A DNA stretch of 64,000 bases. Origin: Candidatus Villigracilis vicinus (GTDB lineage Bacteria > Chloroflexota > Anaerolineae > Anaerolineales > Villigracilaceae). The position numbers and the translations under genes are program-made. This document shows, piece by piece, positions 55,896 through 64,000 of the stretch. The notes beneath the pieces were generated by a model. That model saw only the letters and a program-made list of their open reading frames with translations, searched no databases and was not told the DNA's origin. Numbering within the stretch: position 1 is the first letter of the stretch; the number at the start of each line of letters is the position of its first letter. The DNA is taken from positions 496,001 through 560,000 of the forward strand of contig JADKIL010000003.1 of assembly GCA_016721315.1 (NCBI GenBank), in the 5' to 3' direction.

Positions 55896-58034
55896 TTATT
55901 GGTTTGAATTTCTCGGTGGAATGTACTGCGAACAATCATCCGGCACAGGTTTGGGGACTAACAGCATCACATTAACTTCTTTATACGTCTGAATTTCTTG
56001 ATAATAACAAAGCACGGGAATGGAAACCCATTCCACCCAGGCATTGTTCTCTTCGCCGAACTCAAAGGTGCTGTCTTTGACGGGAGTCCGTAACGGCTCG
56101 GTGATAATGAGGGAAAAACGTTGAGCTGTGATATCGCTGTAAAAAGAAGAATAATACTCGTAATTTGTACTTAGCGCCTCGTTCATCAACACTTTTTTCT
56201 CGTACTCTGGAATGAAAAGGTCGACATTTATATAACCAAATGTCAGTAATTGACGCTGATCCATAAAGAGGACACCACCATTCGGTTGCGACTCATCCAC
56301 AGCTTCCTGGATTTCATTCAACGCAATATTGACCGTTTCGCTATTCGGCAGCATATCAAATGCCTTGCCGTCCTTCTCATCCGTTAATGCCAGCAGGATG
56401 TTCATCTCATCGCCATGATCATAGGAGCGTAATTGCTGTACGGGTGTGATAGCAGGAGCAACCAACGCTGCTACCAAAGTCATTCTGACCCATGCAGGCA
56501 TTTCGTTCTTCATTACAACATCTCTGCCGCCATTGACCCATGCAATGAATACGGTGAAAGCCATGCCGATCAGGAACATATCCATGTTATGCAAGTCGCC
56601 GCCGCCGCCGATCTTGGTACTGGCAACCAAACCCACTCCAAGAAAAGCAAGCAAGGGTCCGGCAATGGCAAGTTTTTGCCAGAGATTCAATGTCCATTTC
56701 TTCGAAGCAGAAAGCCAGATTAAAAATATCGCCACAGGCAGAACCGCGATCACCAACCCAAGCAAAATGCCGGTACCATACGTTGGGTTAGGCAGCAAGC
56801 GATACCAAAGGAGTGGTTGGTCTGTTACAGCATACGCGACAAAATCAGAGGTAACCCCCGAATTAGCGATTTGTTCAGTCACATCAATAGCAACAGGTGT
56901 TGAGGCAGAGACAGGTGCGGATGCCATCCGAATCAACGGTATTAGCTTAGGGAGAACAAACCCACCAAAGGCACCAGACAAACCTAAAGTGATAGCACGA
57001 ACCCAATGGACACGATCCAACTTCCCGTTAAATAAAGAGGCTCCCGCTAATTCGAGCATTCCGATCCATAAACCGGGAGCGAACAACCAAGTAAAGCGGC
57101 TCACTACTGCGTAAAATCCAGCGTAAATTATTAATGGAACAGCAAGCCACAATGATTTGCGCCAAAGAAAAACCGTAAGAACAGCAGCGAGAACCAGCGG
57201 CGAATGAATGGGTCCCTGCCGTAAGAAGAGAAAGACCCACAACATCATCAAGAGCCAAACCTTTGCATTCTTTTCAGCAACGATATAAGCAGCAAGTCCT
57301 ACAAAAAAATATGGGAGGATGAGCGTAAGCCCAATCCACAAGCGGACAATTTCGATATTGACACTCGAGAAAAGGAATGGAAGCCCACCCACAAACATGC
57401 GTGCTGAATCGAGCAGAACATAAAGGTCCTGGTTATCAGCAATACCGTACCGATCACGCCCGAAACGAATCGAGTAGTCCCAAATACGATTGCCTTCAGA
57501 CCACCCTAACGAAAACGGATAGTCTGTGACGCCTTGCAAGGACACAGCGACGGTGAATATACTCGAAGCCAGTATTAGTGCAGCAAGAAATGGTTTCCAA
57601 TCAATCAGTTTATATTCTTGTGTCATCAAAAAGGCGATGAACAGAACGGTCAACGCCCACAACAGTATGCGGAAATATATTCCATCAAATACAATGCCCC
57701 ACATTGTGCGCTGCAAGAACCACGCCGGAAATATAAGGAACAAGATCACCAACAACCAGCGTATAAATGAAGATCGATCTCGAAGCTTAATTATTTTTTG
57801 AAATACAGTAAGAAATTTTTCTCGGTCCAAAACCAACACCCCAAGACCGATATATGCAGCAGCACAAAATAAGACAAAAAATGCAAAGAGCGCCAACCAT
57901 TTCGGCGAAAACAACCCAATCGCCTTACCCGTGCCCCATGCCACATTGTAAAATTCGATGCACGCGCCGACAAAGATCCAAGCGGCAACAGTAATCGTGA
58001 TGATCTTTCCAAAATCAATAGACGAACGCTTCAT
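55896..58034 (-). CDS. Polytopic membrane protein of unknown function, GT-C-like
   Basis: 712 residues with about twelve helices up to residue 520, then a soluble C-terminal domain of about 190 residues ('NIALNEIQEAVDESQPNGGVLFMDQRQLL'). The loop 'LGWSEGNRIWDYSIRFG' near 176-192 precedes the main helix bundle as in GT-C enzymes, but there is no plain DxD. It may be a glycosyltransferase or a flippase-like partner. It is between a GT4 and the methyltransferase-like gene. Confidence 0.55.
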   Translation of the reverse strand: MKRSSIDFGKIITITVAAWIFVGACIEFYNVAWGTGKAIGLFSPKWLALFAFFVLFCAAAYIGLGVLVLDREKFLTVFQKIIKLRDRSSFIRWLLVILFLIFPAWFLQRTMWGIVFDGIYFRILLWALTVLFIAFLMTQEYKLIDWKPFLAALILASSIFTVAVSLQGVTDYPFSLGWSEGNRIWDYSIRFGRDRYGIADNQDLYVLLDSARMFVGGLPFLFSSVNIEIVRLWIGLTLILPYFFVGLAAYIVAEKNAKVWLLMMLWVFLFLRQGPIHSPLVLAAVLTVFLWRKSLWLAVPLIIYAGFYAVVSRFTWLFAPGLWIGMLELAGASLFNGKLDRVHWVRAITLGLSGAFGGFVLPKLIPLIRMASAPVSASTPVAIDVTEQIANSGVTSDFVAYAVTDQPLLWYRLLPNPTYGTGILLGLVIAVLPVAIFLIWLSASKKWTLNLWQKLAIAGPLLAFLGVGLVASTKIGGGGDLHNMDMFLIGMAFTVFIAWVNGGRDVVMKNEMPAWVRMTLVAALVAPAITPVQQLRSYDHGDEMNILLALTDEKDGKAFDMLPNSETVNIALNEIQEAVDESQPNGGVLFMDQRQLLTFGYINVDLFIPEYEKKVLMNEALSTNYEYYSSFYSDITAQRFSLIITEPLRTPVKDSTFEFGEENNAWVEWVSIPVLCYYQEIQTYKEVNVMLLVPKPVPDDCSQYIPPRNSNQ

Positions 58035-58058
58035 CCTTTAGCCTCTGCTTAATCACGC

Positions 58059-59213
58059 TTACCCGGCTTTTTCTGTGCTCAAGCCGTGTTCAATCACTTG
58101 CAAATATGATTCGCACATACGGTTTGTTGTATAGGAACTTAAGACCCGTTCCCGCGCCGCCTTGCCCATACGCTGACGGTCTTCAGGCGAGCGGAGCAAT
58201 TGTAATATAGCCTGCGCCAGTTCTAAGGGAGACTCAAGCGGCACTAATAGCCCATGTTCACCGGGTTGGACGACCTCATCCACACCTTCCACCTGCGTGG
58301 CAATGACGGGAAGCCCCGCCATCATCCCCTCAAGTAATGCCATGGGAAGACCTTCCCATCGCGAAGGCAGAACAAATACATCCGAAGCAGCAAGCAGTTC
58401 CGGAATCTCATCCCATTGTCCCAGCAATTTGACTTTATCGTTCAAACCCAACTTTTCGATCTGTGCCGTTAATTCACCCTGCAACGGACCTGCTCCGCAG
58501 ATTCCTGCAACAACATGGTCACTTTCCCGCACCACAATGGACATGGCTTCCACCAGGAACTCATGTCCCTTTTCGTACACCAAACGCCCCACTGCTACAA
58601 AAAAAACATCGTCAATCTGCAGCCCAAGTTTTTTGCGCACAGCCGCCCGATCAATGTGTTGGATATCAAATGGCATGATTGCGTTATAGATGGTTGTGAT
58701 CTTTTGCGGGTTCACACCCACCTCAACTGCATTATTTTTTGTCCGTGCTGAGGAAGCAACCAGGGTTTGGATTACACCACGATTAACAAGAAACGTATGC
58801 AAATTCTCCCGCCATGCAGACATACCGCGAATTTCACCTAGATGTGTCCCAACGCGGGAGCGAATTCCTACCAGCCAGGCAAGCGGGAGGCCTAATACAT
58901 TGCTGTCATGAGTGAATGTGATGATAGCATCGAATTTCCCGTGTTTGAAAATACGCCATAATTTGAACAAACCAGTAAGCAGTCTGGGCAGGCTGCGAAA
59001 TCCACCTGCTTTTTTATCGAAGGCTTCAAGGTTATAAATCTCGAAAGGATAAGTGTTCGCCCATTTTTTATGAAGGTTATCGCGGTCATAAAAAAACACA
59101 ACAGTAATCCGATGCCCCTGAGAGCGAAACCAGAGTGCCTGCTCCAGCAGAAGTTTCTGCGCTCCTCCAACCGCCATTTGGGTGCCAAGCAAGATAATGG
59201 ACAATGACTTCAT
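58059..59213 (-). CDS. Glycosyltransferase family 4
   Basis: 384 residues, GT-B fold. 'GGAQKLLLEQALWFRSQGHRITVV' (17-40) binds the acceptor; 'AVGRLVYEKGHEFLVEA' and 'PSRWEGLPMALLEGMMAGLPVIAT' (about 285-308) with the E-x7-E motif are the nucleotide-sugar-binding regions of GT4. It should add a sugar with retention at the cytoplasmic face. It overlaps the upstream GT gene by 4 nt (ATGA). Confidence 0.92.
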   Translation of the reverse strand: MKSLSIILLGTQMAVGGAQKLLLEQALWFRSQGHRITVVFFYDRDNLHKKWANTYPFEIYNLEAFDKKAGGFRSLPRLLTGLFKLWRIFKHGKFDAIITFTHDSNVLGLPLAWLVGIRSRVGTHLGEIRGMSAWRENLHTFLVNRGVIQTLVASSARTKNNAVEVGVNPQKITTIYNAIMPFDIQHIDRAAVRKKLGLQIDDVFFVAVGRLVYEKGHEFLVEAMSIVVRESDHVVAGICGAGPLQGELTAQIEKLGLNDKVKLLGQWDEIPELLAASDVFVLPSRWEGLPMALLEGMMAGLPVIATQVEGVDEVVQPGEHGLLVPLESPLELAQAILQLLRSPEDRQRMGKAARERVLSSYTTNRMCESYLQVIEHGLSTEKAG

Positions 59214-60298
59214 CGTTCGCCTACGATCACGCTTTCAAAGAACGCCAGCCGATCTTCTTCTTTTTTAGACTGATCCAAATACGGCGCTACTGCATAAAAA
59301 TTCAGGCGTTTGCCCATCATTGCAAAAGCAAAATTTCGGACTTGCTCTGCATACGTCATAAGATTATAGTCTGAATTGGGAGTTTGCAGGACAGTCGTCA
59401 GATTGAGGTCACTCAGGTCGGTATCATAATAGCCAAGCAGTAAAGGCAAGCCGTATAAAACTGCTTCACGCACTTTTAGCGGACAAGCTTCTTGCATGTT
59501 CTTTCGATGCAAAGCCAGCGTGCCGCAGGCTACATCCGTCTTCACCAAAACTTCTCGAATCTGAGCATACGTCAAATAGCCATGCATGATCACGTTCGCA
59601 GGTATGGGCTGTTCCACATCTGTGGGTGAATAACCAACAATATTCACGAATACATCCGGGTTCGCCTGAGCAAAGCGAATAAGTTTATCCACGCCATGCC
59701 AATTCATGCCAGGGGAACCGACCAATGTGAGAACAGGTTTTATATTCTCAGGAGGCGGCAAAACATCAACAGAATCAACATTCACCCCATTGGAAATGAT
59801 GGCAGTTGCTTGATCCTTTTTTAGCGGGTAAATTCGTGCCAACTCCTGGGTAGGGGCAATCACTCCGGCAGCAGGGGAAAATGTAAGTCCGCGTGTGAGG
59901 CGGTTCAACCAATAAAAGAATTTTCCACGCGTAGAATATTCCACCCGGTCATCCGAATTCACTTCCAACACCGTTGGTGCGATTTTGAAAAGTTTATGGA
60001 GGGGGTACGAGTACAGCCCAAATCGAAGATAGATTATATCCGGCTGGTAAATTCGGACCGCATCAAGCATCCGAATCAACCCCAAGGCGCGGTTTGCTTC
60101 GCGTTTCAGGAGATTGGTCTTTGCATCGAAGATAAATTGACGTTCTTCAGAAAAGGGAATCGTATCAGGAGTAAGGCTGAATAAAACAACTTGATGCCCC
60201 GCTTTGCGCCATAGATCAAGTTGCGTTTTTATTTTTTTTCCCACACCACCCCGCATCAACTCCGGGGCAATATGAATGGTGATATAAGCAATGCGCAT
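59210..60298 (-). CDS. GT4-like glycosyltransferase (GT-B)
   Basis: 362 residues. 'MRGGVGKKIKTQLDLWRKAGHQVVLF' (15-40) is the Gly-rich acceptor loop, and 'IISNGVNVDSVDVLPPP', 'LVGSPGMNWHGVDKLI' and 'CPLKVREAVLYGLPLLLG' follow as in GT4 proteins; the E-x7-E pair is partly degenerate ('K-V-R-E-A-V-L-Y-G'). A different sugar specificity from its neighbour is likely. It overlaps the amidotransferase gene by one base. Confidence 0.82.
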   Translation of the reverse strand: MRIAYITIHIAPELMRGGVGKKIKTQLDLWRKAGHQVVLFSLTPDTIPFSEERQFIFDAKTNLLKREANRALGLIRMLDAVRIYQPDIIYLRFGLYSYPLHKLFKIAPTVLEVNSDDRVEYSTRGKFFYWLNRLTRGLTFSPAAGVIAPTQELARIYPLKKDQATAIISNGVNVDSVDVLPPPENIKPVLTLVGSPGMNWHGVDKLIRFAQANPDVFVNIVGYSPTDVEQPIPANVIMHGYLTYAQIREVLVKTDVACGTLALHRKNMQEACPLKVREAVLYGLPLLLGYYDTDLSDLNLTTVLQTPNSDYNLMTYAEQVRNFAFAMMGKRLNFYAVAPYLDQSKKEEDRLAFFESVIVGER

Positions 60299-61422
60299 TA
60301 TTTAAACCAGCTAATAACCTTCTTTACAAAAGGCACCAATTTCAACACGAATGGTCGATTCATAAAATGTCCATAAGAGGGATAATCCCAATAGCTCTTT
60401 ACTGTAGATTTCATCAGAACGGAAAACGCCTCTTCAGTAAACCCAAGCTTTTTGACAACATACTCGCGATCCTCCTCCTGCATGGAGGGAGAGTACGTCG
60501 GGATATTTAACTCCTCAAGTGCCTTCTCACGAGTAATCTCACCGGAGCAGATCAGGCTGGAAAGATGGCTGCGGCGTTTATCGAAACCAAATTTTTCAGG
60601 GAGGATAAAACCCTGGTAAAAACGTGTATAGATCGACTCATAATGCTTACCGCCATAATAGCGCCAGCCCAGCTCGTCTTGTAATATTTGCAGGGCTTTC
60701 CCTTTGTTATAGCCAATGTAGTTTAATATCTCAACACGCTTCTCGGTAAGCATCCGGCGGTAATATGTGAAAAAGCCATAATGCGGGAATGTTTTGAGTG
60801 GACGTGTACCAAACACTCGATGCAATCCACGAATGTACTTCCAATCCTGATGTCCTTGCGACCATGCTCGCGGCAAATGCGATTCCGTACGGACATTCGT
60901 ACCAAGAATGATGTACTTAACTCCGATCCTTTCCGCCATACGGCTTAAGACCGCATTAATGGCGTGATCGCTCGGAACCTCGGAATCAGTGGTGGATGCT
61001 TTTAAAAAAGCCGCCTGCAAATCTTTGAATTCTTCCCAATCAAGAACTTCAGTATACAGGTCAATATTAAGGCGTTTTAGAGTCTCTTCGATATTCTTGA
61101 CAGCAAGCTCAGAATCCCAACCATTATCCACATGGATGGCAAGCGGACGCAAGCCATATTTTTTGACTTGATAGGCAACATACGTGCTATCTACCCCTCC
61201 ACTGATGCCAATAATACAGTCGTATTGTTTACCCTGTCCATCGCGGCGGATCTTCTCCGCTATTCGTTGGAACTCACGCAAACCTTCTTCGCCATCTACG
61301 ACGTATTGGCGCACCATACGATCGTACGTGTGGCAGTGATTACACACACCATTCTCGTCAAACGTAATTTCAGGGTCGCTGGTGTCCATCACACAACGGG
61401 TACACATTCGATAGTCGGTCAT
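60298..61422 (-). CDS. N-acetyl sugar amidotransferase (WbpG/PseA family)
   Basis: 374 residues. Four cysteines (C7, C10, C27, C30) form a zinc-binding pair of CxxC motifs. 'GISGGVDSTYVAYQ' (72-85) is the PP-loop that adenylates the substrate. WbpG and PseA convert an N-acetyl into an N-acetamidino group, using ammonia delivered by a HisH2/HisF2 pair, which lies immediately upstream here. The substrate may be an aminouronic acid or a nonulosonic acid. Its ATG directly follows the HisF2 stop codon. Confidence 0.93.
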   Translation of the reverse strand: MTDYRMCTRCVMDTSDPEITFDENGVCNHCHTYDRMVRQYVVDGEEGLREFQRIAEKIRRDGQGKQYDCIIGISGGVDSTYVAYQVKKYGLRPLAIHVDNGWDSELAVKNIEETLKRLNIDLYTEVLDWEEFKDLQAAFLKASTTDSEVPSDHAINAVLSRMAERIGVKYIILGTNVRTESHLPRAWSQGHQDWKYIRGLHRVFGTRPLKTFPHYGFFTYYRRMLTEKRVEILNYIGYNKGKALQILQDELGWRYYGGKHYESIYTRFYQGFILPEKFGFDKRRSHLSSLICSGEITREKALEELNIPTYSPSMQEEDREYVVKKLGFTEEAFSVLMKSTVKSYWDYPSYGHFMNRPFVLKLVPFVKKVISWFK

Positions 61423-62181
61423 TTAGATAAATTCCTTCAATTCTTTCGGGGTCGGGTAGCTGATCAACACACCACGCAGCGGACCTTGGAAGACAAAGAT
61501 ACTGCCTGCCGCTGCCGCAGAAGCGTGACCCTGTTTGATGACTTCGGAAACGTGGGATAAATTCCCGGCTCCTCCGCAGGCGACGACTGGTACGCTCACT
61601 GCATCTGCCACCTTGCGGACGAGTTCAAGGTCGTAACCTTGCATTGTGCCGTCGCGGTCGATCGAGTTGATGAGGATCTCACCCACGCCCATCCGTTCCA
61701 TTTCGACAGCGTGTTTCACCGGATCAAGCCCGGTCTTCTTCTGCCCACAATGCGTGAGTACCTCATATTTACCAAGCAGCCCCTTTTTCACATCCATCGA
61801 AACGACTGCCGCCTGGCTGCCCGCATGGTCCGCCACTTCACGCACCAGAGATGGGGTTTCCACAGCGGAGGTATTCATGATCAACTTTTCGATACCGAGG
61901 CTAAGCAGCTTGCGAACATCATCCATTGAACGGATCCCGCCGCCATACGCCAATGGGATGAATGCTTCACTGGCTATATTCTTCAATAAATCAAACTGCG
62001 GGCCGCGTTTTTCAGGTGTGGCAGTGATATCTAATAGAACAAGTTCATCCACTTCTTTATCGTTAAAAATACGCACGATGTTGATCGGGTCGCCAAGATA
62101 CTTTGGCTCTTTGAACTTGACTGTCTTGACCAAGCCTTGTCCCTTCAAAAGCAATGCAGGAATCACTCTTGGTTTTATCAT
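61423..62181 (-). CDS. hisF2: AglZ/HisF2-family acetamidino modification protein
   Basis: 252 residues, TIM barrel. It is a HisF paralogue: 'AYGGGIRSMDDVRKLL' and 'VVACGGAGNLSHVSEV' are the two phosphate-binding halves. However, HisF's catalytic Asp in 'IPCLD' is here 'IPALLL', so the histidine-pathway acid/base is gone, while the later 'VVSMDVKKG' Asp remains. This is typical of HisF2 proteins that only channel ammonia to the amidotransferase. It overlaps the HisH2 gene by 4 nt. Confidence 0.92.
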   Translation of the reverse strand: MIKPRVIPALLLKGQGLVKTVKFKEPKYLGDPINIVRIFNDKEVDELVLLDITATPEKRGPQFDLLKNIASEAFIPLAYGGGIRSMDDVRKLLSLGIEKLIMNTSAVETPSLVREVADHAGSQAAVVSMDVKKGLLGKYEVLTHCGQKKTGLDPVKHAVEMERMGVGEILINSIDRDGTMQGYDLELVRKVADAVSVPVVACGGAGNLSHVSEVIKQGHASAAAAGSIFVFQGPLRGVLISYPTPKELKEFI

Positions 62182-62798
62182 CGGATATTCTCCGCAAAAT
62201 TTCTCAGTAAACGCATCCCGAAGCGATGACTTTTCTCAGGATGAAATTGCGTGCCCATGATATTTCCGCGCCCCAAAATGGAGTGGATATTCACACCATA
62301 TTCGGTTTCTGCAAGGACTGCATCGGTTTCCTTCGCCACAACATGATACGAATGAACAAAATAAAAACGCGACTCGGGATCCCAATCTGCCACGAGCGGA
62401 TGCTCGCGCACGACATGCGCTTCATTCCAACCCATGTGTGGAACTTTGAGATGAGCGTTCTCACCATCGAACTTAAAGCGGACCGTTTCCGCATCGAACC
62501 AGCCCAAGCCTGCTTCACGTCCTTCTTCGCTGCCTTTTGTCATAAGTTGCAATCCCACGCATAAACCAAGCACAGGGATTTTTTTCTCTAAAACCAGTTC
62601 GCCCACTACAGGAACCAAACCCGTCTCGTGAAATTTCCGCATCGCTGCATCGAACGCTCCGACACCGGGCAGAATTATTTTTTCAGCGTCCTTGATAATC
62701 GCCGGGTCGGAAGAAGCGACGGCTTTCGCGCCTACCTTCTTGAACATGTTGACGATGGAACCGAGGTTGCCAACGCCATAATCTACAACGACGATCAT
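62178..62798 (-). CDS. hisH2: HisH2 glutamine amidotransferase for sugar amidination
   Basis: 206 residues, class I glutaminase. Cys80 in 'LGLCVGLQLM' is the nucleophile, and His/Glu in 'GTQFHPEKSHRFG' near 185-197 complete the triad, so it should release ammonia from glutamine for the HisF2/amidotransferase pair. No other histidine biosynthesis gene is present. It overlaps both neighbours by 4 nt (ATGA), fixing the stoichiometry of the module. Confidence 0.93.
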   Translation of the reverse strand: MIVVVDYGVGNLGSIVNMFKKVGAKAVASSDPAIIKDAEKIILPGVGAFDAAMRKFHETGLVPVVGELVLEKKIPVLGLCVGLQLMTKGSEEGREAGLGWFDAETVRFKFDGENAHLKVPHMGWNEAHVVREHPLVADWDPESRFYFVHSYHVVAKETDAVLAETEYGVNIHSILGRGNIMGTQFHPEKSHRFGMRLLRNFAENIR

Positions 62799-64000
62799 GC
62801 CACGCTCACTTTCTCATTAAACATATTCAGCAATGATTGCGCCTGCACCAACCGCCACGCTCTGTGAATGCGGGTCTTATCATCGGTTTGGAAGGCGGCT
62901 TCCAAGTCTGTGTTTACGCGCTTGCCATCCCAGAGAGAAGCTGATCTGAAATCGGCAGAAGCAACGGCGTCTTTGATAAATTGATGCCCACGCGGAGAGT
63001 CCCAGCCTTCGTTGAGGTTTGGGAAACCCATTTTCTTGGTACGGATACGGATGGAATCTGGCAGGATGCCCTTCATCGCATCACGCAAAATGCGTTTGGT
63101 GTATCCACCGCCAATCTTATGCGCGGACGGAATGGCAAAGGCAAAGGTGACCAAACGCCAGTCCATGAACGGCGAGCGGACTTCAACTCCGTGTGCCATG
63201 GAGAGGCGGTCAAAGTCGCGCAGGTTCATGGGCAGGTGAGTGAAATGGAAATCAGTATAGAGCGTTTTGAAGAGTTCATCCCGCCCGGCGAGGCGCGGGG
63301 CATCTTGCTCCATTGCAGGCGTAGAGAAAGGCTTGGGTTGAGCAACCAGCCATGAAGTCCCGTTCGAGGCGGATTTTTTTCCAGTCAAACGATTTTTGAT
63401 GGCGTTGATGTAAGTATCGAGTCCATGCGTCAAGCTCATGCTGTTGCGGATGAGAGCGAGTTCGGCATAACGCATCGGGTTGGCATCGCGCATGGCAGCG
63501 AAAACGTGCCAGGTGTAGCCGCCAAGTGCTTCATCACCGCCGTGACCATCGATAGTGACGACCACGCCGTTCTGACGCTGCATCTTGTGAACGAACCACG
63601 GACCGAGATGAATGTCGGAGAGTTCTTCGAATTGATAAAGGATCTCATTGAAATGTTCGAGGTACATATCCGCGTTCATTTCGCAGTAGATCGGGTTAAC
63701 GCCGGTTTTCTTGATAACTTCATCAGCGTAATGACGCTCGTCGATGACCTTACCGGGCCATGTACCGATGAAAGCCTTCTGCCATTCATGCGCCATGCGC
63801 ATGGTGTCATCACCCGATTGACGGATGTGACTCATTGAAGAGAGGACGGAACTTGAATCCAAGCCGCCGCTCAGAGCGGTACCGATTGGCACATCGCTGC
63901 GCATACGGATGCGACAGGCATCGAGAAATAATTCGCGATATTGCGCAACTTGATCTTCGTATTTTTCAGGCACATTGGGAAGATGGTCGAGGGTATTCCA
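62795..64000 (-). CDS. Asparagine synthase-like amidotransferase, C-terminal part
   Basis: Cut by the right edge: 401 residues of the synthase half are visible, and the frame is open to position 64000 ('WNTLDHLPNVPEKYEDQV' upstream of the first possible start). 'SGGLDSSSVLSSM' is the ATP-PPi loop. 'HGGDEALGGY' and the C-terminal 'RSPFMDWRLVTFAFAIPS' are AsnB signatures. The glutaminase domain would lie outside. In glycan loci such enzymes amidate uronic acid carboxyls. It overlaps the HisH2 gene by 4 nt. Confidence 0.9.
   Translation of the reverse strand, partial: WNTLDHLPNVPEKYEDQVAQYRELFLDACRIRMRSDVPIGTALSGGLDSSSVLSSMSHIRQSGDDTMRMAHEWQKAFIGTWPGKVIDERHYADEVIKKTGVNPIYCEMNADMYLEHFNEILYQFEELSDIHLGPWFVHKMQRQNGVVVTIDGHGGDEALGGYTWHVFAAMRDANPMRYAELALIRNSMSLTHGLDTYINAIKNRLTGKKSASNGTSWLVAQPKPFSTPAMEQDAPRLAGRDELFKTLYTDFHFTHLPMNLRDFDRLSMAHGVEVRSPFMDWRLVTFAFAIPSAHKIGGGYTKRILRDAMKGILPDSIRIRTKKMGFPNLNEGWDSPRGHQFIKDAVASADFRSASLWDGKRVNTDLEAAFQTDDKTRIHRAWRLVQAQSLLNMFNEKVSVA

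Noticed and set aside
61423..62798. HisF and HisH as histidine biosynthesis genes
   Set aside because: HisF's catalytic Asp is replaced by Leu, no other his gene is present, and the WbpG-type amidotransferase is coupled to them; the acetamidino role fits better.

Overview
The window is almost entirely a surface-glycan (capsule, EPS or LPS-like) biosynthesis region of a bacterial chromosome, read mostly on the minus strand. I infer an Anaerolineae-type Chloroflexota: a Thr/Pro-rich lipoprotein, many polytopic GT-C-like proteins, near-leaderless promoters, and intergenic spaces full of short degenerate tandem repeats. No rRNA, tRNA or taxonomic marker is present, so this placement is moderate at best.

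Layout. 1-5.4 kb: start of a CMP-sugar synthetase (cut by the window edge), a GNAT acetyltransferase, a GT-C-like protein, a GT2, a four-helix-bundle protein and sulfotransferase 1. 5.4-6.5 kb (+): a PlsC-like acyltransferase and a YhcH/NanQ-like protein. 6.5-19 kb (-): amidohydrolase, KpsS-like protein, sulfotransferase 2, NeuB-type synthase, a fused NeuA-KdsC-like protein, SDR, GT-C-like protein, fused PAPS synthetase (Sat-CysC), Gfo/Idh/MocA oxidoreductase and sulfotransferase 3. 19-26.4 kb: less specialised genes (YihY, DMT-like, lipoprotein, GT-C-like, GT-B-like, diguanylate cyclase). 26.36-26.8 kb: gene relics. 26.8-49.6 kb (-): acyltransferase, GTs, SpsF-like protein, DUF4910 peptidase-like protein, AAC(3)-like acetyltransferase, second NeuB, Nudix, a DnaA-box-like cluster, RmlD-like and PseB-like enzymes, two tandem GT-C-like paralogues, methyltransferase, KpsS-like protein, Wzt/Wzm exporter, GDP-fucose-synthase-like SDR, a frameshifted epimerase and a winged-helix regulator. 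49.7-55 kb (+): a divergent operon with a GT-C-like protein, a methyltransferase-GT2 fusion and two methyltransferases. 55-64 kb (-): a tightly overlapping operon with methyltransferase, membrane protein, two GT4s, the acetamidino module (WbpG-type amidotransferase, HisF2, HisH2) and an asparagine-synthase-like enzyme cut by the right edge.

How the parts fit (inference). Sulfate is activated to PAPS by Sat-CysC and used by three sulfotransferases. Nonulosonic acids are made by two NeuB-type synthases and activated by CMP-transferases. Amidination, acetylation and methylation decorate the sugars, and Wzt/Wzm exports the polymer. Two copies of one palindromic operator, one beside the regulator gene and one at the sat-cysC promoter, suggest that sulfation is under the control of that regulator.

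The most unusual non-coding content is a set of at least a dozen degenerate 7-mer (and two 9-mer) tandem arrays in intergenic spaces and, in frame, inside genes. There are also two MITE-like palindromes bracketing wzm, three GGGGCG-armed palindromes, and a cluster of TGTGGATAA boxes around a perfect 17-bp-arm hairpin.
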